Of a DNA stretch of 64,000 nucleotides, positions 33,576-41,791 are shown in pieces. The notes beneath the pieces were generated by a model that ran no database searches, was not told where the DNA came from, and saw only the letters and a program-made list of their open reading frames with translations. Each line of letters opens with the position of its first letter. Positions within the stretch are counted from its first letter, which is position 1. The translations under genes and the position numbers were made by a program. The stretch covers positions 36,720 through 100,719 of the forward strand of contig NZ_PQSU01000033.1 of the NCBI RefSeq assembly GCF_002920615.1, in the 5' to 3' direction. This DNA is from Streptomyces sp. Ru62 (lineage in GTDB: Bacteria; Actinomycetota; Actinomycetes; Streptomycetales; Streptomycetaceae).

Positions 33576-34454
33576 CTACGGCTCCTCGATCGGCTCTTGT
33601 GTCCGTTCCCCGGCGTGTGCGCCCGCCCGCCCCGAGGCGGTGAGGCTGCCGAGGATGTCCAGCAGCTCGGCGCTGCGGCTGCCGGGTTCGGCGTGGAAGA
33701 CGACCAGGGTGAGTCCGTCGGTGCCGTCCACGGACAGCTTGTTGGAGTGCAGGTCGAGGTCGCCGACCTGGGGATGGCTGAGGTGGCTCACCCGGCCGCG
33801 CCGGGGACGGACCTCGTGGCGGGCCCACAGGGTGCGGAAGCGTTCGCTGCGCAGGGACAGCTCGCCGACCAGGTCGCGCAGCCGGGGGTCGTCCGGGTCG
33901 GTCCCGGCCTCGGATCGCAGGGCGGCCACGCCTTCCGCGGTGAGGTCCGTCCAGTCCCGGCGCAGCGCGCGCTCGGCGGGGTCGAGGAACACGGCCCGCA
34001 GCAGGTTGACGCCGGGCGCGTAGTTCGGGGTGAGCGCGGTGGCGAGGGCGTTGGCGGCCAGGCAGTCGGTGTAGCGGTTCTGGAGGTAGGCGGGGTTGCG
34101 CGGCCAGCCGTCGATGAGCTGGAGCAGGCTCGCCGGGACCTGCTGTGCCCGCCGCCCCGGGCGCAGGCCGGGCGCGGGCCGCTCCTGGGCGAGCCCGACG
34201 AGGTGGGCGGTGGCGTCCGTGTCCAGCCGCAGCACCCGGGCGATGGCCTCCAGCACCTGCACGGAGGGGTTGCGGTCGCGGCCCTGCTCCAGCCGCAGGT
34301 AGTAGTCGGAGCTGATGCCGGCCAGCATCGCGACCTCCTCGCGGCGCAGCCCCGGCACCCGGCGCAGGCCGCCACCGGGCAGCCCCACGTCCTCAGGCCT
34401 CACCAGCGCCCTGCGGGCGCGCAGAAACTCACCGAGCGCGTTCGATCCGTCCAC
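33576..34454 (-). CDS. XRE family regulator with MmyB-like ligand-binding domain
   Basis: 292 residues. The helix-turn-helix covers about residues 7-75: FLRARRALVRPEDVGL, VPGLRREEVAMLAGISSDYYLRLEQGRD. The C-terminal MmyB-type PAS-like domain (about 105-270) has PAYLQNRYTDCLAANALATALTPNYAPGVNLLRAVFLDP and LWARHEVRPRRGRVSHLSHPQVGDLDL. Proteins of this type are numerous in Streptomyces and usually sit divergently next to a short-chain or aldo/keto reductase that they control, exactly as here; the ligand is thought to be a fatty-acid-like molecule. Confidence 0.92.
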   Translation of the reverse strand: MDGSNALGEFLRARRALVRPEDVGLPGGGLRRVPGLRREEVAMLAGISSDYYLRLEQGRDRNPSVQVLEAIARVLRLDTDATAHLVGLAQERPAPGLRPGRRAQQVPASLLQLIDGWPRNPAYLQNRYTDCLAANALATALTPNYAPGVNLLRAVFLDPAERALRRDWTDLTAEGVAALRSEAGTDPDDPRLRDLVGELSLRSERFRTLWARHEVRPRRGRVSHLSHPQVGDLDLHSNKLSVDGTDGLTLVVFHAEPGSRSAELLDILGSLTASGRAGAHAGERTQEPIEEP

Positions 34455-34483
34455 GCCCCCACCGTACGGCCGGCCGGGCGGCG

Positions 34484-34500
34484 GTGACTGTCCCTGTCAC
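34484..34500. promoter_or_regulatory. Inverted repeat GTGAC-N7-GTCAC
   Basis: Lies between the divergent XRE regulator and the aldo/keto reductase, 30 bp from the regulator start. A probable binding site for the regulator. Confidence 0.4.
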
Positions 34501-34568
34501 TCCCAGGATCGCGGGGGCACTGCCGTGCCGGGCGGATCGGGCGGAGGGTGGAGGGCGAAGCGAGCGAG

Positions 34569-34590
34569 GCCACCGGGAACGTCCGGTGGC
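34569..34590. promoter_or_regulatory. Inverted repeat GCCACCGG-N6-CCGGTGGC
   Basis: Perfect 8-bp arms 24-45 bp upstream of the reductase ATG. It may be an operator, or a hairpin in the 5' untranslated mRNA just ahead of the ribosome site GAGAGG. Confidence 0.45.
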
Positions 34591-34613
34591 CGGAACATCC
34601 TGAGAGGTACGAC

Positions 34614-35477
34614 ATGACTGCACAGCTCGGTGGCACCGTCACCCCGGCCGACGGTCTGACCCTGACCCGCGTCGGGTACGGCGCCATGCAGCTGGCCGGG
34701 CCGCACGTCTTCGGTCCGCCGCGGGACCGGGACCGGGCGGTGGCCGTGCTCCGCGCGGTGGTGGAGGCGGGCATCACCCACATCGACACGGCCGACTTCT
34801 ACGGGCCCGTCGTCGTCAACCAGATCATCAAGGAGGCCCTGCACCCCTACCCGGACGATCTGCGCATCGTCACCAAGGTCGGGGCCCGGCGGGGTGCCGA
34901 CGGAAGCTGGATCATGTCCCGGCACCCCGAGGACCTGAGGGCGCAGGTGTACGACAACCTGCGCAACCTCGGCGTGGACACGCTGGACGTGGTCAATCTG
35001 CGGCTCGGCGACATGGACACCCCGAACGAGGATCCGATCGCCGACCAGTTCGGCGCCCTGGCCGAGCTGCGCGAGCGCGGGCTGATCCGGCACCTGGGGC
35101 TGAGCGCCGCGTCCGCCGCGCAGCTGGACGAGGCCCGGACGATCGCGCCCGTGGTGAGCGTGCAGAACCTGTACAACCTGGCGAACCGGCAGGACGACGC
35201 GCTGCTGGAGCGCACGGCGGCGGAGAACATCGCCTTCGTGCCGTACTTCCCGCTCGGCGGGTTCACCCCGCTCCAGTCGGACACGCTGGCGAAGGTGGCC
35301 GCCCGGCTGGAGGCGTCGCCGCAGCAGGTGGCGCTGGCCTGGCTGCTGCGCCGCTCGCCGAACATCGCGCTGATCCCCGGTACCTCCTCCCCCGGTCACC
35401 TGCGGGAGAACATCGCCGCGGCGGACCTGGTGCTGCCGGACGACGCGATGGCCGAGCTGAACGGCATCGCGGGCTGA
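34614..35477 (+). CDS. Aldo/keto reductase
   Basis: 287 residues. The (beta/alpha)8 barrel of the AKR family is shown by LTLTRVGYGAMQLAGP, HIDTADFYG (D58 and Y63), RIVTKVG (K88), IRHLGLSAASAAQLDEA and the cofactor segment IALIPGTSSPGHLRENI. Three of the four catalytic residues are present, but the usual His is replaced by Asn at position 128 (LDVVNLRLGD). It probably reduces aldehydes or ketones with NADPH. The divergent MmyB-type regulator is the likely controller. Confidence 0.9.
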   Translation: MTAQLGGTVTPADGLTLTRVGYGAMQLAGPHVFGPPRDRDRAVAVLRAVVEAGITHIDTADFYGPVVVNQIIKEALHPYPDDLRIVTKVGARRGADGSWIMSRHPEDLRAQVYDNLRNLGVDTLDVVNLRLGDMDTPNEDPIADQFGALAELRERGLIRHLGLSAASAAQLDEARTIAPVVSVQNLYNLANRQDDALLERTAAENIAFVPYFPLGGFTPLQSDTLAKVAARLEASPQQVALAWLLRRSPNIALIPGTSSPGHLRENIAAADLVLPDDAMAELNGIAG

Positions 35478-35555
35478 CCGGACGGGGGCGGGGTACCCGG
35501 GGCGGGTGCGGCGGTCGCAGGCGGCGGTCGCAGGCGTCGTGGGAAGGAGCCGGAA

Positions 35556-36167
35556 GTGGCGGCGGAGGACCGGCTGCGGGCGTACCGCGGCAAGCGTGAC
35601 TTCGAGCGGACCCGCGAGCCGTCGGGGCAGGCGGACCGGACGCGGGGTGAGGAGCCCCGGTTCGTGGTGCAGATCCACGACGCCCGGCGGATGCACTTCG
35701 ACTTCCGGCTCCAGGTCGACGACGTCCTCAAGTCCTGGTCCGTGCCCAAGGGCCCGTCCACCGACCCCGGGGACAAGCGGCTGGCGGTGCCGACCGAGGA
35801 CCATCCGCTGGAGTACGAGGACTTCGAGGGCGTCATCCCGAAGGGTGAGTACGGCGGCGGCACCGTGATCGTGTGGGACCGCGGGACGTACGAGCCGCTC
35901 AGCCACGACCGCCGGGGGTGCCCGGTGGACTTCGCGGAGTCCCTGGAGCGCGGGCACGCCACCTTCCGGCTGCACGGCGCGAAGCTGCACGGCGAGTACG
36001 CCCTCACCCGCTTCCGCGGCGGCACCGACGGGGAGAATGCCTGGCTCCTGGTGCGCAAGGGGCCGGCCCGGCCGGGCGGGAACGGCACCCCCGATCCCCG
36101 GCGGGCCCGCTCGGTGCGCAGCGGGCGCACCCTGGCCCAGGTCGCCGCCGCTGCCGGCCAGGAGTGA
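35556..36167 (+). CDS. LigD-type DNA 3'-phosphoesterase (stand-alone PE domain)
   Basis: 203 residues; GTG 35556 has AAGGAG upstream. It matches the phosphoesterase domain of LigD: FVVQIHDARRMHFDFRLQ gives H41, H47, D49 and R51, and TEDHPLEYEDFEG gives H83 and Y87. These line up, one number lower, with the known catalytic set of the Pseudomonas LigD domain. It trims ribonucleotides and 3'-phosphates from DNA ends during Ku/LigD non-homologous end joining. In Streptomyces the LigD activities are often on separate proteins; an ATP-dependent ligase gene lies at 52750 in this window. Confidence 0.93.
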   Translation: MAAEDRLRAYRGKRDFERTREPSGQADRTRGEEPRFVVQIHDARRMHFDFRLQVDDVLKSWSVPKGPSTDPGDKRLAVPTEDHPLEYEDFEGVIPKGEYGGGTVIVWDRGTYEPLSHDRRGCPVDFAESLERGHATFRLHGAKLHGEYALTRFRGGTDGENAWLLVRKGPARPGGNGTPDPRRARSVRSGRTLAQVAAAAGQE

Positions 36168-36310
36168 CATCGGCGGAGCGGCGCCGTCCGGAGTGACGGC
36201 GCCGGGGCAGCGCGCGGGCGCCGGAATACGGATCACCGGGTTCCGGCCCCGGCCCGCCCTCTCGGCCTCTATGTTCGGGCGGTGTCCGCTCGCGCCCCTG
36301 GAGGCCCCGC

Positions 36311-36745
36311 ATGCGCACCGCACTCCGTTCCGCCGTCGTCGGCGTGGTGACCGCCGCCGCCCTCGCGCTCCCCGGCCCCGCCGGGGCGACACCGGCCGGG
36401 CCCGGTGTGACGGCCCGGATCCTGGCGCAGACCACCGTCGGCGGCACCGACTACACCCTGCGGGAGATCACGGTCCCGCCCGGCCAGGGCACCGGCTGGC
36501 ACTACCACGACGGCCCGCTGTACGGCGTCGTGAAGCAGGGCACCCTCAGCCACTTCGACGCCACGTGCGGCTCGGACGGCGTGTACCGGACGGGCGCCAC
36601 GATCCGGGAGCCGTCCGGGAGCGATCATGTCCACATCGGCCGCAACCTGGGGGACGCGCCGCTCGTCCTCGAAGTGCTGTACGTGCTGCCGCACGGCTCA
36701 CCGTTCTCCCAGGACGCGGCGAACCCGGGCTGCGCGTTCCAGTGA
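36311..36745 (+). CDS. Secreted cupin-domain protein
   Basis: 144 residues; ATG 36311 follows GGAGG. A signal peptide covers about residues 1-26. The single cupin has the metal-binding pattern PPGQGTGWHYHDGPLYGVV and a second block SGSDHVHIGRNLGDAPLVLEVLYVLP. Two Cys (in DATCGSDG and NPGCAF) could form a disulfide. The function is unknown: many exported cupins of this type are of unproven role. It ends directly against the convergent phosphatase gene (no gap). Confidence 0.85.
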   Translation: MRTALRSAVVGVVTAAALALPGPAGATPAGPGVTARILAQTTVGGTDYTLREITVPPGQGTGWHYHDGPLYGVVKQGTLSHFDATCGSDGVYRTGATIREPSGSDHVHIGRNLGDAPLVLEVLYVLPHGSPFSQDAANPGCAFQ

Positions 36746-39076
36746 TCAGTCGCCGGGCAGTGGCTGTTCGGCCCAGATGGTCTTGCCGGCGCCGGTCTGC
36801 CGGCTGCCCCAGCGCTGGGTGAGCTGGGCGACGAGCAGCAGTCCCCGGCCGCCCTCGTCGTAGGCGTGCGCCCGGCGCAGGTGCGGGGAGGTGGAACTGG
36901 CGTCGGAGACCTCGCAGATGAGGGCGCTGTCGCGGATCAGGCGGAGCTGGATGGGCGGTTCGCCGTAGCGGATGGCGTTGGTGACGAGTTCGCTTACGAC
37001 GAGTTCGGTGACGAAGGCGGTCTCCGCCAGCCCCCAGTCCGTCAGTTTCTCGGTGGCCGCCTGCCGCAGGACGGCGACCTGGGCGGGGTCGGGCGGCACG
37101 TCCCAGGTGGCGACCCGGTCGGCGCCCAGGGCCCGGGTGCGCACGAGGAGCAGGGCCACGTCGTCGCCGGGCTGGTCGGGCAGGACGGCCTTCAGGACGT
37201 CGTCGGCGAGGGCTTCGAGGGAGGCGGCGGGTGCGGTGAGGGCGCGCCGCAGTTCTTCGGTGGCGCCGTCCAGGTCCCGGTCGCGGTCCTCGATCAGGCC
37301 GTCGGTGTAGAGGGCGACGACCGAGCCCTCGGGCAGTTCCCGTTCCGTCGCCTCGAACGGCAGTCCGCCGACGCCGAGCGGTGGCCCGGCGGTGACGGGG
37401 AGGAACTCCGCGGTGCCGCCCGGCAGGACGACGGCCGGGGCGGGGTGGCCGGCGGCGGCCAGGGCGAGCCGGCGGGAGATCGGGTCGTAGACCGCGTACA
37501 GGCAGGTCGCGCCGAGTTCGGCGACCTCTTCCCCGCTGCCGTCGGCGGCGAGGTGGGTGACCAGGTCGTCGAGGTGGGTGAGGAGTTCGTCGGGCGGCAG
37601 GTCGACGTCGGCGAGGGTGCGGACGGCCGTGCGCAGCCGGCCCATGGTGGCGGACGACTGGATGCCGTGGCCGACCACGTCGCCCACGACCAGGCCGACC
37701 CGGCCGCCGGAGAGCGGGATGACGTCGAACCAGTCGCCGCCGATGCCGGCCAGGGAGCCGCTCGGCAGATAGCGGTGGGCGACGTCGACCGCGGCCTGTC
37801 CGGGCAGGCCGCGCGGGAGCAGGCTGTGCTGGAGGGTGAGCGCGGTGGAGCGTTCGCGGGTGAAGCGGCGGGCGTTGTCGATGCAGACGGCGGCGCGGCT
37901 GGCGAGTTCCTCCGCGAACACGGCGTCGTCGGAGCCGTAGTCGTCGGGGTGGCCCATGCGGACGCAGACCGCGACGCCCAGGGTGGTGCCGCGGGCCCGG
38001 AGCGGCACCGCGATCATGGAGTGGGCGCCCTGCCGGAAGGGGCGGCCCCCCGGCGAGCGCGTGTTGCGTTCCGCGAGCCACTGGACGAACTCGGGCTCGC
38101 CGGCCTGGCTGAGCACCGCGCGGCTCTCGTGCAGCGCGCGGGCGGGCGGGGAGGTCGGCTGGTAGACGTCGGTCTCGCCGAGGTGCAGGGCCGCCGCGGG
38201 GTTGCCGGGGCGGGTGGAGCCGTGGGCGACGCGGCGCAGGACGACTCCGCCGTCCGGCAGCGTCGGCGGTTCGTCGGCGCCGAGCACCCAGTCGAGCAGG
38301 TCGACGCTGGCGAAGTCCGCGTACTGCGGAACCAGCAGCTCGATCATCTCCTCGGCGGTGCCGATCACGTCGAGGGTGGTGCCGACCCGGGTCGCGGCCT
38401 CGTTCAGCAGGGCGAGCCGGCGCCGGGCCCAGTACTGCTCGCTGCTGTCGAGCGCGGCGAGCGCCACCGCGGCCGGTTCGCCGGCGGCGTCGCGCAGCGG
38501 CCACATCTCGATGCTCCAGGCGTGTTCCTGATTGAGGGCGGGGGCACCGGTGTAGCTCTCGTAGCGGACCGGCCGGCCGGTCTCGGCGACCTCGCGCAGA
38601 TGGGCCAGGAAGCCGCGACTGGGCTCGGTGTCCTCGACGGTGTCCGGGAAGAACCGGCCGAGCAGCGCCTCCTCGGGGACGCCCATCACATGGCAGGCGG
38701 TGGCGTTGACGCGCAGGTAGCGCTGGCGGAGGTCGAAGACCGACATGGACATGGACGCCTGCTCGAAGGCCTGGGCGGCCAGGGTGGTGCCGGGCGGCAG
38801 GGCCGTGACGACGTAGCCGGCGGGCTGACCGGTGGCGCCGGCGAGCGGGCAGACGGTGACGGGCAGCACGAGGCGGTGTCCGTCGCGGTGGCGCAGGGCG
38901 ACCGGTCCGGTGCGGGTGGTGAGGATGCCGCCGGGGACGTCCTCGGCCAGCAGGTCCGTGGCCGGCCGGCCCACGACCTCCTCGGCCGGGCGGCCGGTGA
39001 GCAGCCGCGCTCCTTCGGTCCACCCGGTCACCGTGCCGTGCGCGTCGATGACCGCCACGGCGGCGACATCTTTCAT
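36746..39076 (-). CDS. PAS/GAF/SpoIIE phosphatase with C-terminal HATPase domain
   Basis: 776 residues; I chose ATG 39076 (an ATG at 39109 is possible). Order: PAS (about 5-90: VAVIDAHGTVTGWTEGARLLTG), second PAS (100-220: SMSVFDLRQRYLRVNATACHVMGV), GAF (about 225-410), PP2C/SpoIIE domain (about 425-645; IGGDWFDVI, VVGDVVGHG, LYTDGLIEDRD, GDDVALLLV) and an anti-sigma-type HATPase (about 660-776; VSELVTNAIRYGEPP, DEGGRGLLLVAQL). It should both dephosphorylate an anti-anti-sigma factor and bind or phosphorylate one, in response to a signal sensed by PAS/GAF. Cytoplasmic. Confidence 0.92.
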   Translation of the reverse strand: MKDVAAVAVIDAHGTVTGWTEGARLLTGRPAEEVVGRPATDLLAEDVPGGILTTRTGPVALRHRDGHRLVLPVTVCPLAGATGQPAGYVVTALPPGTTLAAQAFEQASMSMSVFDLRQRYLRVNATACHVMGVPEEALLGRFFPDTVEDTEPSRGFLAHLREVAETGRPVRYESYTGAPALNQEHAWSIEMWPLRDAAGEPAAVALAALDSSEQYWARRRLALLNEAATRVGTTLDVIGTAEEMIELLVPQYADFASVDLLDWVLGADEPPTLPDGGVVLRRVAHGSTRPGNPAAALHLGETDVYQPTSPPARALHESRAVLSQAGEPEFVQWLAERNTRSPGGRPFRQGAHSMIAVPLRARGTTLGVAVCVRMGHPDDYGSDDAVFAEELASRAAVCIDNARRFTRERSTALTLQHSLLPRGLPGQAAVDVAHRYLPSGSLAGIGGDWFDVIPLSGGRVGLVVGDVVGHGIQSSATMGRLRTAVRTLADVDLPPDELLTHLDDLVTHLAADGSGEEVAELGATCLYAVYDPISRRLALAAAGHPAPAVVLPGGTAEFLPVTAGPPLGVGGLPFEATERELPEGSVVALYTDGLIEDRDRDLDGATEELRRALTAPAASLEALADDVLKAVLPDQPGDDVALLLVRTRALGADRVATWDVPPDPAQVAVLRQAATEKLTDWGLAETAFVTELVVSELVTNAIRYGEPPIQLRLIRDSALICEVSDASSTSPHLRRAHAYDEGGRGLLLVAQLTQRWGSRQTGAGKTIWAEQPLPGD

Positions 39077-39129
39077 ATGCCCCAGGATGATCCGATTGCC
39101 CCGGTGCATCAAGCGGCGGGGTGTCCGGT

Positions 39130-39597
39130 TCAGCCCCGGTGGGCGCGGAGGGCGGCGAGGGCGCGGTCGGCGTGGGTGTTCATGCGCAGTTCGCTGCGTA
39201 CGACCTCCAGGACGGTACGGTCCTCGGTGATCACGAAGGTGACCCGTTTGGTCGGGGCCAGGGAGAAGCCGCGTTTGACGCCGAACCGCTCGCGGACCGT
39301 GCCGTCGGCGTCGGAGAGCAGGGGCATCCCGAGACTGTGCCGGCCGGCGAACTCCTGCTGCTTGTCGACGGTGTCCCCGCTGATCCCGACGGGCCGGGCG
39401 CCGACGGCGGCGAACTCGGCGGCGAGGTCCCGGAAGTGGCAGGCCTCGGCGGTGCAGCCGGGGGTGAGGGCGGCGGGGTAGAAGAAGAGGACGACCGGGC
39501 CGTCGGCCAGCAGCTCGGTGAGCCGGCGGGTGGTGCCGGTCTCGTCGGGCAGGGCGAAGTCCTCTGCCTTGGCCCCGATCTCGACGCGCTCGGTCAT
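39130..39597 (-). CDS. bcp: Thioredoxin-dependent peroxiredoxin, BCP/PrxQ type
   Basis: 155 residues; ATG 39597 follows GGGAGG. The motif PAALTPGCTAEACHFRD carries the peroxidatic C48 and the resolving C53 five residues on, as in BCP/PrxQ. It reduces hydrogen peroxide and organic hydroperoxides with thioredoxin. The start overlaps the stop of the DoxX gene by four bases (ATGA), so the two are translated together. Confidence 0.92.
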   Translation of the reverse strand: MTERVEIGAKAEDFALPDETGTTRRLTELLADGPVVLFFYPAALTPGCTAEACHFRDLAAEFAAVGARPVGISGDTVDKQQEFAGRHSLGMPLLSDADGTVRERFGVKRGFSLAPTKRVTFVITEDRTVLEVVRSELRMNTHADRALAALRAHRG

Positions 39598-39974
39598 GAC
39601 CGCGCCTCCCCGCCCCGGGCGACTGCGCGCGCCCACAGCACCAGCGGCACCTGGAGGGGCAGCCGGGTGAGGGCCGCCGCCCTGAGCGGCGCGGGCCGGT
39701 CGCGCCAGTCCACGGCCATCTGGACGTTGGCCGGGAACACGCCGACGAAGAAGGCGGCCGCCGCCTTCGCGGCGAGCGCGCGAGTGCGGGGCGCCGCGAT
39801 CCCGGCCGCGAGGGCCAGCTCGACGGCCCCGCTCCCGTACGTCCAGGCCCTGGGCGGGCCCGGCAGCGCACGGGGCACTGTCGCGTCGAACTGCCGCGGA
39901 ACGGCGAAGTGGGCCACTCCGACGGTCGCCAGCAGACCGGCGAGCAACAGGGGTGAGCGTGGGGACCGGGGCAC
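39594..39974 (-). CDS. DoxX family membrane protein
   Basis: 126 residues; GTG 39974 has a perfect GGAGGT 4 bases upstream. Four hydrophobic segments (about 8-25, 44-62, 66-84, 100-117) with VGVAHFAVPRQFDATVPRALPGPPRAWTYGSGAVELALAAG are typical of small DoxX/DUF4267-like proteins. Some DoxX proteins take part in membrane-bound oxidative-stress complexes. Coupling to the peroxiredoxin gene agrees with a redox role, but nothing catalytic can be identified. Confidence 0.85.
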   Translation of the reverse strand: MPRSPRSPLLLAGLLATVGVAHFAVPRQFDATVPRALPGPPRAWTYGSGAVELALAAGIAAPRTRALAAKAAAAFFVGVFPANVQMAVDWRDRPAPLRAAALTRLPLQVPLVLWARAVARGGEARS

Positions 39975-40002
39975 GGTACCTCCTTCGGTGTCCTGCCGCC
40001 GG

Positions 40003-40008
40003 ATATTA
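40003..40008 (-). promoter_or_regulatory. -10 box TAATAT of the DoxX-peroxiredoxin operon
   Basis: TAATAT on the minus strand, 29 bp upstream of GTG 39974, in an AT-rich patch of otherwise GC-rich DNA. Confidence 0.45.
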
Positions 40009-40020
40009 CTGGACGGTAGG

Positions 40021-40140
40021 CGCGGGGGTGGCCGTTCCCGGTGGGTACGCGCCGGATCCGTGGGGCCGGGGTGGCGTCCCGCCGGGGCACCGGCAGTCGT
40101 CGGGGTGGCCGTCTCCGGCCGGTGCGCGCCGGATCGGTGG
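40021..40140. repeat. Two imperfect copies of a 77-bp direct repeat
   Basis: GGGGTGGCCGTTCCCGGTGG...CGCGCCGGATCCGTGG near 40025-40062 recurs as GGGGTGGCCGTCTCCGGCCGG...CGCGCCGGATCGGTGG near 40102-40140. It directly precedes the 83-bp tandem repeats. Confidence 0.55.
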
Positions 40141-40170
40141 CGAGGCGAGCCCAGTGGCGAGGCGAGCCCC

Positions 40171-40419
40171 ATCGCGAGGCGAGCCCCATCGCGAGGCGGC
40201 CCGATCACGAGGCCGGCCCGGCCGCGGGGCGCACCAGGTCGCCAGGCGAGCCCATCGCGAGGCGAGCCCCATCGCGAGGCGGCCCGATCACGAGGCCGGC
40301 CCGGCCGCGGGGCGCACCAGGTCGCCAGGCGAGCCCATCGCGAGGCGAGCCCCATCGCGCGGCGGCCCGATCACGAGGCCGGCCCGGCCGCGGGGCGCAC
40401 CAGGTCGCGAAGCGCACCC
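40171..40419. repeat. Three tandem copies of an 83-bp repeat
   Basis: Copies begin at 40171, 40254 and 40337, each with ATCGCGAGGCGAGCCCC at its left end, CCGATCACGAGGCCGGCCC in the middle and CACCAGGTCGCCAGGCGAGC at its right end; they are nearly identical (one visible GAG to GCG change in copy 3). Shorter, diverged pieces of the same subunit (TCGCGAGGCGAGCCC, 15-17 bp) extend the array on both sides, about 40137-40470. Because 83 is not a multiple of three, reading frames change from copy to copy, so this is not a protein repeat. It lies between the DoxX operon promoter and the decayed gene island. Confidence 0.85.
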
Positions 40420-40483
40420 GGTCGCCAGGCGAGCCGATCGCGAGGCGAGCCCGGTCGCGCGGCGCACCTGGTGGGGCTGCGGG

Positions 40484-41333
40484 TCAGTGCGGGGTGTACC
40501 GGTCCGGCGGTACGACCCCCAGCCCCTCGGCGCGGTCGACCAGCTCTCGCCACACTTTCGGCGTGACCGGCACCCCCTCCGCACCGCGCCGGCCGGCCAC
40601 GGACGCGCTGCGTTCGCCGGGGTAGTGGACGCCGTCGGCGCCGGCCGCGAGGGGGAGGTTCTTGAAGGTGGCGAGCGTGGCGTCCACCGTCGCGGTGAAG
40701 GCGCCGTGGTCGCCGAAGGCCGCCGGGTCGACGGCGATGAGCAGGGCGTTCTGCCGGTGTCTGCGGCCCCGCGGGTCGTCGGAGTGGAAGGCGGTGAGGA
40801 TGGGGGCGCCCACCAGCACGCTGGTGAGCAGTTCGAAGGCCAGGGACATCCCGGCCCCCTTGGCACCGCCCAGCGGCAGCGGCATGACCGCCTGCTCCGG
40901 ATCGGTGGTCGGGGTGCCGTCCACCGTGGCGGCGGCGCCCTCGGGCAGCGGGGTGCCGCTCGCCCTGGCCTGCCGGATCTTCCCGAGGGCGATGGTGGCG
41001 GGTGGCCATGTCGAGCAGCAGCGGGGCGTGTGCCCGGGCCGGTACGGCGACGGCGAGCGGGCTGGTGGCGACGGCGGCACCCCTGACGCCGCTGTAGCCC
41101 ATGTTGGGCATGCCGGCGACGAAGGCCAGGCCGGTCAGGCCCGCGTCGGCGATCTGCGTGACGTAGCAGCCGAGGGCGCCGGTGTGGACCGTGTCGCGGA
41201 CGCCCACGGCGGCGACACCGGTGTCCCGGGCGCGCCGTACGGCCTCCTCGGCGGCGGCGGTGAGGGTGACCGGGCCGGGCGCGCGGTCGGCGTGCAGGAC
41301 GGCGGCGGCCACGGTGGTCGCGTCCAGGCGCAT
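40484..41333 (-). pseudogene. Ldh-family (malate/L-lactate-type) dehydrogenase remnant
   Basis: Two minus-strand frames together give a recognisable Ldh/MDH2-type NAD(P)-dependent dehydrogenase. The first (41333 to about 41000) has VGVRDTVHTGALGCYVTQIADAGLTGLAFVAG and GYSGVRGAAVATSPLAVAVPA. The second (about 41000 to 40484) continues IALGKIRQARASGTPLP, PLPLGGAKGAGMSLAFELLTSVLVG and ends at a TGA at 40484. An extra C in the ACCCGCC stretch near 40998-41004 breaks the frame. About 90 N-terminal residues normal for the family are also missing, so it is a truncated, frameshifted pseudogene unless the frameshift is a sequencing error. Confidence 0.75.
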
Positions 41334-41445
41334 CCGGGGCCAGGCCGGCCCGCAGCGCCGCGATGGAGCCGATGGACTGGCCCACGACCATCGCGTCCGT
41401 CAGGTCCTCGGCATCGAGGACGGCGACAACGTCACCGTGGAAGTC
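41334..41445 (-). pseudogene. Alpha/beta hydrolase fragment
   Basis: One minus-strand frame reads DFHGDVVAVLDAEDLTDAMV followed by VGQSIGSIAALRAGLA, which is the helix and nucleophile elbow (G-Q-S-I-G) of an alpha/beta hydrolase. Nothing before or after it fits the fold; it merges directly into the dehydrogenase remnant in another frame. About 35 residues of a normal 250-280 remain. It overlaps the left edge of the cupin remnant on the other strand, so the two original genes were joined by a deletion. Confidence 0.5.
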
Positions 41446-41719
41446 CCGGATGATTCCGGGGCGCCGTCGCACTCGCACAACTGCGACGAGCACGTGACCG
41501 TGCTGGAGGGCGAGGCGGAGGTGTGGGTGGACGGCGTGGTGACCCGTCTGGAGCGGTTCGACACCACCTACATCCCGTCACCGGTGCCGCACCTGTTCCG
41601 CAACGTGGGCGACACCCCGCTGCGGATCCTGTGGGTGTACTCCTCGGGTCATGTCACCCGGACGTTCGGAGACGGGGAGGACGGTGGAGCATCTTTCCGC
41701 CGAGGACCAGATGGGCTGA
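41437..41719 (+). pseudogene. Cupin-domain protein remnant
   Basis: The plus-strand frame VEVPDDSGAPSHSHNCDEHV, TVLEGEAEVWVDGVVTRLER, PSPVPHLFRNVGDTPLRILWVYSS is a typical single-domain cupin with its His/Glu metal-binding set. It has no start codon or ribosome site at a fitting place. The frame goes astray after HVTRTFGDGE near 41680; one base removed there restores TVEHLSAEDQMG and a stop at 41719. It therefore seems both 5'-truncated and frameshifted. Confidence 0.6.
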
Positions 41720-41791
41720 CCTGCTACGGGACGACGAGCGCCCGGCGCCGCACCCGTGGACCGGTGCGGTGCCGGGCGCGAGGGGCGGGGG

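Noticed and set aside
40171..40419. CRISPR array
   Set aside because: Units are contiguous 83-bp tandem copies without unique spacers and no cas genes are present.
39121..41086. Plus-strand frames with repeated ARRAPSRGGPITRPARPRGAPG
   Set aside because: Translation of the 83-bp tandem repeat in changing frames; not a repeat protein because 83 is not divisible by three and no start signal exists.
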